From Paludibacter sp. (GTDB lineage: Bacteria > Bacteroidota > Bacteroidia > Bacteroidales > Paludibacteraceae), in NCBI GenBank assembly GCA_031284665.1, contig JAITXR010000102.1, positions 1 through 13,761 of the forward strand: DNA of 13,761 bases, written 5' to 3'. Both the position numbers and the translations under genes were made by a program. A model generated the notes under the pieces. The model ran no database searches, was not told where the DNA came from, and was given only the letters and a program-made list of their open reading frames with translations. Positions 7,006 to 13,761 of the stretch are shown here, in pieces; position 1 is the stretch's first letter, and each line of letters begins with the position of its first letter.

Positions 7006-8352
7006 ATGAAAAAAATCTTTACTTTCTTATTTGTAGCAATATTGTTTGCTACCACAGCGAATGCACAATGGAATTGGGGCATGAACGCAGGACAAAAAAC
7101 CAAAGCAGGTGTTGTTATTGACACCTTAAATAGAGGCGACATTTGGTGGGAATATGACAATGGCGCATGGAAAAACAACAAGTACAAGTACCCTACATTT
7201 ACCGCTAATTGGCATTTTAACTCCGAGTTAGAAAACACTCTTTTGACAAGTTCTGTCGCAGGAGAATTAGGTGCGCTTAGAAAAGCCTCTACTGTTAAAG
7301 GCTGGTGGATTGGTGGATATGATGCTGATGGTACCTTAATTAAAAGCGGTGCTGCACAATCTATCGACGGCATTGGAAAACTACAAAACTATGCAGGTGG
7401 TGGCGACCCTGTTGTTTTTGCGAATGTAGATGCTGCAAGAGCCTATTTGAGCGAAGCAACACTTTTTATACCGGGTAAAACTGCTACTCCGGCTTCGGTA
7501 AGTGCAGTGGATGATGTAGCAGGTGTTGTATTGGCACTTGACGGAATTGGGCTTCCTTACAGTAATCGGGCTTTGGCTGCTTATCCGGGTAAATACAAAA
7601 AAACTGATATTCGTATTGCTCTCAACTTTGCCAGCGACACTCTGAAATCGGATGTTGCATTTACGCTTATCCCACTTGCTCCGGGTAATGACCCTGCTGT
7701 TACCACAACTTATAAAGTGGTAATATCTATTGTTCCAAGAACTATTACTGCTAATAATAGTTATAATGCTAACAACACAGCAGTTGACAAAACAGACTCT
7801 ATACATTATGGTACAACCGGAGTTCCTTATGTTTCGGACAATGTGGCAGCAATGAAGGGCATTCGTCGTTTTGAATTTACAAATGTTATCACCGCAACTT
7901 CAACCAGCACTTTGGCTGATTCTGTACGTTTTAGCGTAGTGGAAAGAACAGGTTTGCCTTACGATTCATTGAGTTGTAAAAGAGTTGTTATTGCAATTAT
8001 CGGCGAATCAACCGGTGCTATTATTCCGGGAAACTATGCTCCATTTGTGGGAATCGACAATGTAACGCTTAACAATGCTGTCAATATATACAACACATGG
8101 GATGCTGCACGTTGGACAAATGTAGATCCGAATGCTACCGCTGTTGACAATGCAAAAACTTCTACTACCACAGTTATCGGTAAAGTAGGACAAATCGAAG
8201 TTCGTGATGCACAAGCAGCAGGAACAATTTACAACATTACAGGACAAAAAGTTGCCGATTTTGCAGCCGGAACCCAAAGTTTAGATGTAAAATCAGGTAT
8301 TTATATGGTGGTTGAAAAAAATCAACCAACACAAAAAGTGATAGTAAAATAA
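7006..8352 (+). CDS. T9SS-secreted protein of unknown function, first gene of unit 2
   Basis: The protein has 448 residues. The ATG at 7006 begins a typical signal peptide (MKKIFTFLFVAILFATTANA|Q, cleaved at 20/21). The frame is open upstream to 6925, but that position lies inside the promoter. The C-terminus (about 395-448) resembles a short T9SS sorting domain: IEVRDAQAAGTIYNITGQKV, then LDVKSGIYMVV and a terminal QKVIVK. The mature N-terminus is rich in Trp and Tyr (W22, W24, W47, W48, W55, W69, W100, W101). The middle is rich in Thr, Ala, Asn and Val and looks all-beta, with one Cys (C324). No known enzymatic or binding domain is recognised. It is not visibly related to the other cargo protein (5286-6512) outside the sorting domain. 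It is the promoter-proximal gene of the second susCD operon and lies in front of a terminator, so it is probably the most abundant product. A surface ligand-binding or structural role is a guess. Confidence 0.8.
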   Translation: MKKIFTFLFVAILFATTANAQWNWGMNAGQKTKAGVVIDTLNRGDIWWEYDNGAWKNNKYKYPTFTANWHFNSELENTLLTSSVAGELGALRKASTVKGWWIGGYDADGTLIKSGAAQSIDGIGKLQNYAGGGDPVVFANVDAARAYLSEATLFIPGKTATPASVSAVDDVAGVVLALDGIGLPYSNRALAAYPGKYKKTDIRIALNFASDTLKSDVAFTLIPLAPGNDPAVTTTYKVVISIVPRTITANNSYNANNTAVDKTDSIHYGTTGVPYVSDNVAAMKGIRRFEFTNVITATSTSTLADSVRFSVVERTGLPYDSLSCKRVVIAIIGESTGAIIPGNYAPFVGIDNVTLNNAVNIYNTWDAARWTNVDPNATAVDNAKTSTTTVIGKVGQIEVRDAQAAGTIYNITGQKVADFAAGTQSLDVKSGIYMVVEKNQPTQKVIVK

Positions 8353-8374
8353 TTAAATTTCTTTATACGACAAG

Positions 8375-8415
8375 GGGGTAAGATTTTGATATATTAGAGT
8401 CTTATCCCTTTTTTT
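8375..8415 (+). terminator. Intrinsic terminator inside unit 2
   Basis: The arm at 8375-8385 (GGGGTAAGATT) pairs with 8398-8408 (AGTCTTATCCC), with two G-U wobbles. A U.G and a U-A pair can extend the stem at the loop end. Seven Ts (8409-8415) follow directly, the classic rho-independent form. It lies 22 bp after the stop of the T9SS gene and only 24 bp before the ATG at 8440. No TAnnTTTG promoter fits in those 24 bp, so downstream genes probably depend on read-through. Confidence 0.75.
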
Positions 8416-8439
8416 ACTAATTTTTTAAATTTAACCAAA

Positions 8440-9855
8440 ATGAAAAAACCATGTTTAAAAAAAGCAGGCATATTGCCGTTTATTGCGGTAATGTTGTTTT
8501 TTGCCTCTTGTATCAACGGTTACCACGATGATTGGGAACTTACTTCCGATGTAAAAGGTGTTACATTAGAATCGCCGGATGCCGCAAAAGTTACTTTCTC
8601 TAAAAACACCGAAAACGTTCTTACCATTCAATGGGGCGTAGTATATGGCGCTATTGGATACGAACTGTCGGTAATTGATATTACCGATGTAAACAATCCG
8701 GTAAATATTATCGACAAGAAAGTGGTAGATGGCTGTTTTGATAGATGTACTGTTGCCGAAGACACAAATTACAAAATTGTTCTCCGCGCATTGGGTAATC
8801 CGAAGTACGACAACAAAGATGCCGTTGCCTCTACCGAAGTGCCTTACAGCACTATGATTCCGGCAATAGTCATTCCGAACGGAACAGACTTGTATGAGTG
8901 GTTTGCTGCTAATCCAATTACGCAGAGCGACGAAGAACAGGCTTACGAATTGGAAGCCGGTGGCAGTTATAGTGTGTCAGGCGAACTAAACTTTGGCGAC
9001 AATTGGATTATTCTCCGTGGTAATAAAGCAGATAGACCTACGCTTACTTATGGGTTGGATGGCAGACTTGTGGCTTCGGCAAAAGGATTTTCACTTAAAT
9101 TTATTAACTTGGATTTAAGTGCAATTCCGGCTAATGCCAATAGCGCAGTAATTCTGTTGGACGCTGCATCAACCGGCACTATTCCGAATCCAATAGTATT
9201 ACAATCCTGTAATATTAATGGCGTTGAGGGTAGAATACTGTACAATAACGGTAAAACATATACCGTGTCTGATTTTCTGATTAAAGATTGTGTTATTGAA
9301 TGGCTTTCGACAAATAGACCGGCTATTGATGTGCAACAGGGCTTTGTTGACCATCTTACCATTTCAAATAGTACAATTTATGGATTGAGAAACTCGGAAA
9401 ACTATTTTATTCGTTACCAAAACGGTCAGCGTGGCAGTGCCTCTTTTGTTAAATTTGCAAACAGCACATTTTACAATATTTGTAAAGGCGGACAAATGGC
9501 AAACTATTCGGGTATGAGTGTAAAAACATTCACGCTTACTCTTGACCAAAATATCTTTTTTGATTGTGGCAATCAAAACGTAGTGCGCCGATTGTGTGTC
9601 AGCAGCAACAATCCGGTCAAAATCATTAAAAATAACTGTTATTGGTTTAATGGCGCATTTCCACAAGCAGGCGAAATTGACCAAAGTAATGGTGAATCGA
9701 GCGTTACAGCAACCAACAATGCTGCCAATGTACTTGAGCGCGGTTTTGGCGAAGAACCGGGTTTTGCCAATCCTGCTACAGGCGATTTTACAGTAGCCGC
9801 AAGTGCCACAGAAATTCTTCGACTACATGTGGGCGACCCACGTTGGCTGCCTTAA
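8440..9855 (+). CDS. Surface lipoprotein with Fn3-like and beta-helix domains (DUF4957/DUF5123-like)
   Basis: This 471-residue lipoprotein has a lipobox, FASC, with the lipidated Cys at residue 24. Residues about 38-135 look like a fibronectin III-type domain (NVLTIQWGVVYGAIGYELSV). Residues about 148-405 look like a right-handed beta-helix, with repeated rungs such as FLIKDCVIEW, LTISNSTIYGL, VKFANSTFYNIC and LTLDQNIFFDCG. The tail GFANPATGDFTVAASA...HVGDPRW (about 441-469) is the ending I associate with DUF5123 proteins, which often follow a DUF4957 helix. Such proteins commonly sit next to susCD in Bacteroidota loci and have been linked to pectin-type substrates. Their fold resembles pectate lyases, but I see no convincing catalytic residues, so a surface glycan-binding role is more likely. 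The gene lies 35 bp upstream of susC, whereas SusE/F-like genes usually follow susD. Confidence 0.8.
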   Translation: MKKPCLKKAGILPFIAVMLFFASCINGYHDDWELTSDVKGVTLESPDAAKVTFSKNTENVLTIQWGVVYGAIGYELSVIDITDVNNPVNIIDKKVVDGCFDRCTVAEDTNYKIVLRALGNPKYDNKDAVASTEVPYSTMIPAIVIPNGTDLYEWFAANPITQSDEEQAYELEAGGSYSVSGELNFGDNWIILRGNKADRPTLTYGLDGRLVASAKGFSLKFINLDLSAIPANANSAVILLDAASTGTIPNPIVLQSCNINGVEGRILYNNGKTYTVSDFLIKDCVIEWLSTNRPAIDVQQGFVDHLTISNSTIYGLRNSENYFIRYQNGQRGSASFVKFANSTFYNICKGGQMANYSGMSVKTFTLTLDQNIFFDCGNQNVVRRLCVSSNNPVKIIKNNCYWFNGAFPQAGEIDQSNGESSVTATNNAANVLERGFGEEPGFANPATGDFTVAASATEILRLHVGDPRWLP

Positions 9856-9889
9856 CAGTTTTAATACTAAATATTCAATAATAAATAAT

Positions 9890-12800
9890 ATGAAAAATAT
9901 CAAAAAAACACTATCTCTGTTGTTGTTGCTGGTAACATTCTTTACGGCAGCACAAAGTCAGACACGGTCAATACAAGGATTTGTAACAGACGAAAACGGC
10001 GAAAGCGTATTGGGAGCAAGCGTTTTGGCTACAGATACAAAAATTGGAAGTATTACCAACGAAAAAGGTTATTTTATCCTGAATAATATACCTGCAAACC
10101 AAGAAAGCATAAAAGTTTCGTTTATAGGATATGTAACTCAAACTGTAAATATAACCGGGAAATTGGAAGTAAGAGTACAATTACAACCCTCCGACTCACA
10201 ACTGAACGACGTTGTGGCTATAGGTTATGGTACTCAGAAAAAAGCCCACTTAACCGGTGCAGTTGCAACGATTGACCCTGAAGACATAAAAGACCTTTCG
10301 GGTCCATCGCTGGCTATGTCGCTACGTGGACTTGTTCCCGGAGTAAGTGTAAGCGGTGGCGATAGTCGCCCGGGTTCTACGGCGCGTATCAATATCCGTC
10401 AGTCAAGTTTGTATGGAGTTAGCACTTCCGGTTTTAGTTCTTATACAGGACCTTTGTATGTTATCGATGGTTTTATTGCCGAAGACGAACTGACCTTTAA
10501 TAATCTTGACCCTGATATGATTGAAAATATCAGCATACTGAAAGATGCTGCTGCGGCTGTGTACGGCTCTCGTGCTGCCAACGGAGTAATTTTGGTAAAC
10601 ACCAAGAAAGGAAAAGTAGGCGCACCTAAAATATCATATAGCGGACAATTTGGCTACACAGACGAAATATCGCGTACAGAATTAATGGATGCCTACAATC
10701 AAGGTTTAATGTATAACATTATTACTGCTGCCAATCCGGTTACGGTAGCAGGTTGGGACAATGAGGCTCACCGCACTTCTCTTTTTCAGTCAGACGAATT
10801 GGAACACATGAAAACGCAGAACTATAACCTGCTTGATAAATACTGGACTTCCGCCATTACACAACGCCATAGCGTAAATGTAAGCGGAGCCACCGAGCGT
10901 GTAAATTATTTTGCAGGTATTTCATACTATACGCAGGACGGAAATATCGGACGTTTGGAATATAACCGCTGGAACTACCGCGCCGGTTTGGATGCAAAAG
11001 TAGGAAAGGGATTTAAAGCCTCATTGCAAATATCGGGCGACTATGGATTTAGCGAAAAAGCATACAGCAAAGTAGGTGCCAGCGCAGGCGAAGGTGAAAG
11101 TGATTATTCATATCTGTATAAGCATCCACGTCATATCCCCGAATATATAAACGGACTGCCAATATCTGCCAATAACATATCAAATTCCGGAGGAAATGAC
11201 CAAGCCTATCACTTTGACCTCCTTCAGAATATGAATAACTATAACCGCACGAAACCGCAAAATATGTCCATCAACACAGCATTGGAATACGATTTTGGCT
11301 GGATTAGTTTTTTGAAAGGACTGAAAATGAGAATGACATATTCGAAATCTATTGGTACTTCGGAAGGAAATCAGTATGCCACCAATTACGACATATACGA
11401 ATTTAAAACTCGCGGAGGTAGCGGATACCATCTTTATACCACGCCCGACTTAAACCTCGAAGAAGCCAATATTACACGGCGCACCATTTCTAACGGTAAT
11501 ATGCTCAGACGTACTATGGACAGAAGCGACAGATATCAGTTAAACTTTGTGGCAACTTATTCTCGCAATTTTGGCTTGCATAACGTAAGCGGACTTTTTA
11601 CCATCGAAAAAGCGGAAAGCGAATACGAAGATTTGAGCGGTCAGTTGAAAAATCCTTATTTGTTTACCAACTATCAATCATCAGGTGCTCCAAACCCTGA
11701 ATCTCTGACTGATATAGAAACAGTTTTCTCGCGTATGGAATCCGGCTCTTTGTCGTATGCAGGAAGAGTAAACTATGCTTACAATAATAAATATTTGGCA
11801 GAGTTTTTAGTTCGCGTAGATGCATCTACCAAATTTCACCCCGACAATTATTGGGGAGTTTTCCCCGCGGCGTCGGCAGGATGGGTTTTGTCCGAAGAAG
11901 ACTGGTTCCGCAACAATATTAAGTGGCTCGATTTCTTTAAATTCCGCACTTCATTCGGTCTTACGGGACGCGATAATATTGCGCCGTGGCAATGGCTTAT
12001 GACTTACGGTTTGGATAAAGACAAAGGGCCGGTTTTAGGAACAGAGATTGGAGGACTTTCCGGCTCACACATCAGCATTCCGGATGCCGTACCTAATCGC
12101 GACGCGCACTGGGATAGTAGTTATAAATCAAATTTTGGTATAGATGCAAATGCATTAAATAACAAACTTGGAGTTGGTCTTGATGTGTATTATAACTGGA
12201 ACCGCGATATATTTATGACCGCTCAAGGCTCCGGAACTTGGCCTTCGACTGTAGGTGCGGCAGCATCGGCAGAAAATATTGGTTCAAAAGACGACTGGGG
12301 TATTGAACTTTCGCTTAATTGGCGCGATAAAATAACCAAAGACTTGAAATACAGCATCGGTCTCAACCTTGGTTACAGCGACAATCGTACGCTTGAAGGC
12401 ACTTGGCCCTCTCAGTTCCTTTTTAACAGTATGGTACCCGGGCAATGGGCAAGTACTAATCCATCGTGGGGCTACGAATGTATAGGTATGTTCCGCAATT
12501 ATCAGGAAATAGAAGAATATTTTGATAAATATCAGATTGTGAATTATTGCGGTTTGACTAAGGAAAATGTGCATCCGGGTATGTTGATTTACAACGATAT
12601 TCGCGGCTCGTACAAAGGCAATGGCTCACCAGAAGACAAAAACAACTATTACGCAATCGATGACCCTGCCGACCCGAAAAGAGGCTATGTGGACGGTAAC
12701 GATATGGTAAAAATCAACAATGACAGCCGTACTTGGGGCTTTACCACAAATGCAGGTATTGACTGGAAGGGATTGCAACTTAAATTTCAACTCGCGGCAA

Positions 12801-13225
12801 GTTGGGGCGGATACGATATGTTCTCGAGTAATCTGATGGCATCTTCTACTGCTACCCCTGCTTATTGGACAGGTAAAATATTTTCTTATCAAGATGTTAC
12901 AGATGGAAGTGGAAACATTGTAGTACATCAAAATCGTGATGCAAAATATCCCAATCCCGCATTTGGATTGAACAGTAATGCATCTACTTTCTGGAGGAGA
13001 AACGGAGCAAGTATTACTTTGCGCAATATTACTCTGGCTTACGCTGTACCTAAAAAAATTACAAAGTTTGTAGGAATCGAAAGTTGCAGAATAAATGTTA
13101 CAGGTCAAAATATGCTTACAATACTCAGCCCTTACCCTCGTGATTTGTACGACCCAATGTCCGGCTCGCTGGGCAATTATCCGAATTTAAGAAGAATTAC
13201 CGTAGGTCTTAATGTTTCATTCTAA
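9890..13225 (+). CDS. Second SusC/RagA-type TonB-dependent outer-membrane transporter
   Basis: The protein has 1111 residues. The ATG at 9890 starts the signal peptide (MKNIKKTLSLLLLLVTFF..., cleavage near residue 22-24); an in-frame start at 9803 would overlap the preceding lipoprotein gene and is rejected. The carboxypeptidase-regulatory-like domain covers about 25-100, the TonB box is DVVAIGYG (107-114), and the plug contains SILKDAAAAVYGSRAANGV. The barrel ends in RRITVGLNVSF. No STN domain is present. Length is within the upper normal range for SusC proteins. It is clearly divergent from the first SusC (361-3435) outside the conserved plug motifs, so the pair is not a recent tandem duplication and probably takes up a different ligand. 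A susD-like gene follows after 15 bp. Confidence 0.95.
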   Translation: MKNIKKTLSLLLLLVTFFTAAQSQTRSIQGFVTDENGESVLGASVLATDTKIGSITNEKGYFILNNIPANQESIKVSFIGYVTQTVNITGKLEVRVQLQPSDSQLNDVVAIGYGTQKKAHLTGAVATIDPEDIKDLSGPSLAMSLRGLVPGVSVSGGDSRPGSTARINIRQSSLYGVSTSGFSSYTGPLYVIDGFIAEDELTFNNLDPDMIENISILKDAAAAVYGSRAANGVILVNTKKGKVGAPKISYSGQFGYTDEISRTELMDAYNQGLMYNIITAANPVTVAGWDNEAHRTSLFQSDELEHMKTQNYNLLDKYWTSAITQRHSVNVSGATERVNYFAGISYYTQDGNIGRLEYNRWNYRAGLDAKVGKGFKASLQISGDYGFSEKAYSKVGASAGEGESDYSYLYKHPRHIPEYINGLPISANNISNSGGNDQAYHFDLLQNMNNYNRTKPQNMSINTALEYDFGWISFLKGLKMRMTYSKSIGTSEGNQYATNYDIYEFKTRGGSGYHLYTTPDLNLEEANITRRTISNGNMLRRTMDRSDRYQLNFVATYSRNFGLHNVSGLFTIEKAESEYEDLSGQLKNPYLFTNYQSSGAPNPESLTDIETVFSRMESGSLSYAGRVNYAYNNKYLAEFLVRVDASTKFHPDNYWGVFPAASAGWVLSEEDWFRNNIKWLDFFKFRTSFGLTGRDNIAPWQWLMTYGLDKDKGPVLGTEIGGLSGSHISIPDAVPNRDAHWDSSYKSNFGIDANALNNKLGVGLDVYYNWNRDIFMTAQGSGTWPSTVGAAASAENIGSKDDWGIELSLNWRDKITKDLKYSIGLNLGYSDNRTLEGTWPSQFLFNSMVPGQWASTNPSWGYECIGMFRNYQEIEEYFDKYQIVNYCGLTKENVHPGMLIYNDIRGSYKGNGSPEDKNNYYAIDDPADPKRGYVDGNDMVKINNDSRTWGFTTNAGIDWKGLQLKFQLAASWGGYDMFSSNLMASSTATPAYWTGKIFSYQDVTDGSGNIVVHQNRDAKYPNPAFGLNSNASTFWRRNGASITLRNITLAYAVPKKITKFVGIESCRINVTGQNMLTILSPYPRDLYDPMSGSLGNYPNLRRITVGLNVSF

Positions 13226-13240
13226 AAAATTGCAGAAAAT

Positions 13241-13761
13241 ATGAAAAAAATAAATTTAATAATAGCAGTAGTCGTAATAGCAGCAGCCTTTACCGGATGT
13301 AGCGATGAATTTCTGAAAGAAAAACGCGACTTTAAAAAAACAACCGACATTATATATGACTCTTATGTCGGCGCTCAACTTCGTGTTGACAATATTTATG
13401 CTTTGGTATTACCCGGCTCGGCAGGCGATTTCTTTTCGCTTGGAAAAAATACCGATGAACCTTCATCTACAGAAGAATCCGGCGGACTTGGCTCTTTTGT
13501 TGCTGACGTTGCAATGACAAGTCCTCCCGACTTTTTCTTTAACGAGGCTAAAACAAGCCGTTCGCCTTGGGGACGTATCCGTAACTGTAACGACTGCATC
13601 GAAGGAATACTTGCAGGCTCGCTTTCGCAGGCTGACAAGGAAAAACTGCTCGGACAAGTGTATTTTCTACGCGCTTGGGTTTACTACAAGTTGGTAGTTC
13701 TTCATGGCGGCGTGCCTATTATTGACCACACTCAAAACCCACTGGCAAGTGAAGCCGAAAA
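13241..13761 (+). CDS. SusD/RagB-family surface lipoprotein, 3' end beyond window
   Basis: The frame is open from the ATG at 13241 to the window edge: 173 codons, the N-terminal third of a normal SusD. It begins with a lipoprotein signal peptide (MKKINLIIAVVVIAAAFTGC; lipobox FTGC, lipidated Cys20) followed by SDEFLKEK, a common start in this family. Further on, WGRIRNCNDCIEG and GQVYFLRAWVYYKLVVLHGG match the conserved region in which helices around the R-A/S-Y/F motif build the TPR-like part. The 15-bp gap after the second susC indicates co-transcription and partnership with that transporter. It is the binding lid of the second uptake system. The sequence is not close to the first SusD beyond family motifs. 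Confidence 0.93.
   Translation, partial: MKKINLIIAVVVIAAAFTGCSDEFLKEKRDFKKTTDIIYDSYVGAQLRVDNIYALVLPGSAGDFFSLGKNTDEPSSTEESGGLGSFVADVAMTSPPDFFFNEAKTSRSPWGRIRNCNDCIEGILAGSLSQADKEKLLGQVYFLRAWVYYKLVVLHGGVPIIDHTQNPLASEAE

Noticed and set aside
7381..7806. Antisense open frame of 141 codons within the second T9SS gene
   Set aside because: It is Ser/Cys/Ile/Arg-rich, as expected from the complement of Thr/Asn/Ala-rich coding DNA. It has no signal, domain or promoter, and the + strand gene is well supported.
9803..9889. Upstream extension of the second susC
   Set aside because: The extra residues overlap the conserved GDPRW end of the lipoprotein gene, and the signal peptide starts at 9890.
12626..13108. 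Antisense open frame of 160 codons inside the second susC
   Set aside because: It lies fully within conserved barrel-coding sequence and has Cys/Ser/Ile-rich shadow composition with no recognisable family.

Overview
The window looks like a piece of chromosome from a Bacteroidota species, most likely of the order Bacteroidales. Four things point there: two SusC/SusD-type outer-membrane uptake pairs, two proteins ending in type IX secretion (T9SS) C-terminal sorting domains, promoters of the TAnnTTTG type peculiar to this phylum, and A-rich translation starts without Shine-Dalgarno sequences. The genome is moderately AT-rich. The species cannot be named from the sequence.

Layout. Bases 1-55 may hold the last codons of an upstream gene. 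Bases 56-360 are a non-coding leader with short degenerate repeats, a palindrome, a promoter and a tandem 10-bp repeat. Unit 1 (361-6512) encodes a SusC-like TonB-dependent transporter, its SusD-like lipoprotein and a T9SS cargo protein of unknown function. It ends in a long hairpin terminator (6568-6617). A 493-bp gap follows. It holds this terminator, a dispersed palindromic repeat (6664-6735), and a second promoter with the same palindrome, -7 box and tandem repeat as the first. Unit 2 (7006 to beyond the window) encodes a second, unrelated T9SS cargo protein, an intrinsic terminator inside the operon (8375-8415), a surface lipoprotein with an Fn3-like domain and a beta-helix (DUF4957/DUF5123-like), a second SusC and the first 173 codons of a second SusD. 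All genes are on the + strand.

How the parts fit. SusC/SusD pairs import oligosaccharides (sometimes peptides) across the outer membrane. The lipoprotein and the two T9SS proteins are probably displayed on the cell surface, where SusE/SusF-like or other surface glycan-binding proteins usually work. No glycoside hydrolase, polysaccharide lyase, sulfatase or regulator gene lies in the window, so the substrate cannot be read directly. The DUF4957/DUF5123-type lipoprotein weakly suggests pectin-like glycans. Both SusC proteins lack the N-terminal STN signalling domain, so control through an anti-sigma/ECF sigma pair is unlikely.

The most interesting signal is in the non-coding DNA. The two operons share one promoter architecture: an AAAATATG-N8-CATA dyad about 41 bp upstream of the TAnnTTTG box, and a tandem CAGCAYAGT repeat just downstream. 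This suggests joint control by one unidentified regulator, so the two uptake systems probably act as one regulon. The terminator inside unit 2 suggests that the T9SS protein is made in excess over the downstream transporter.
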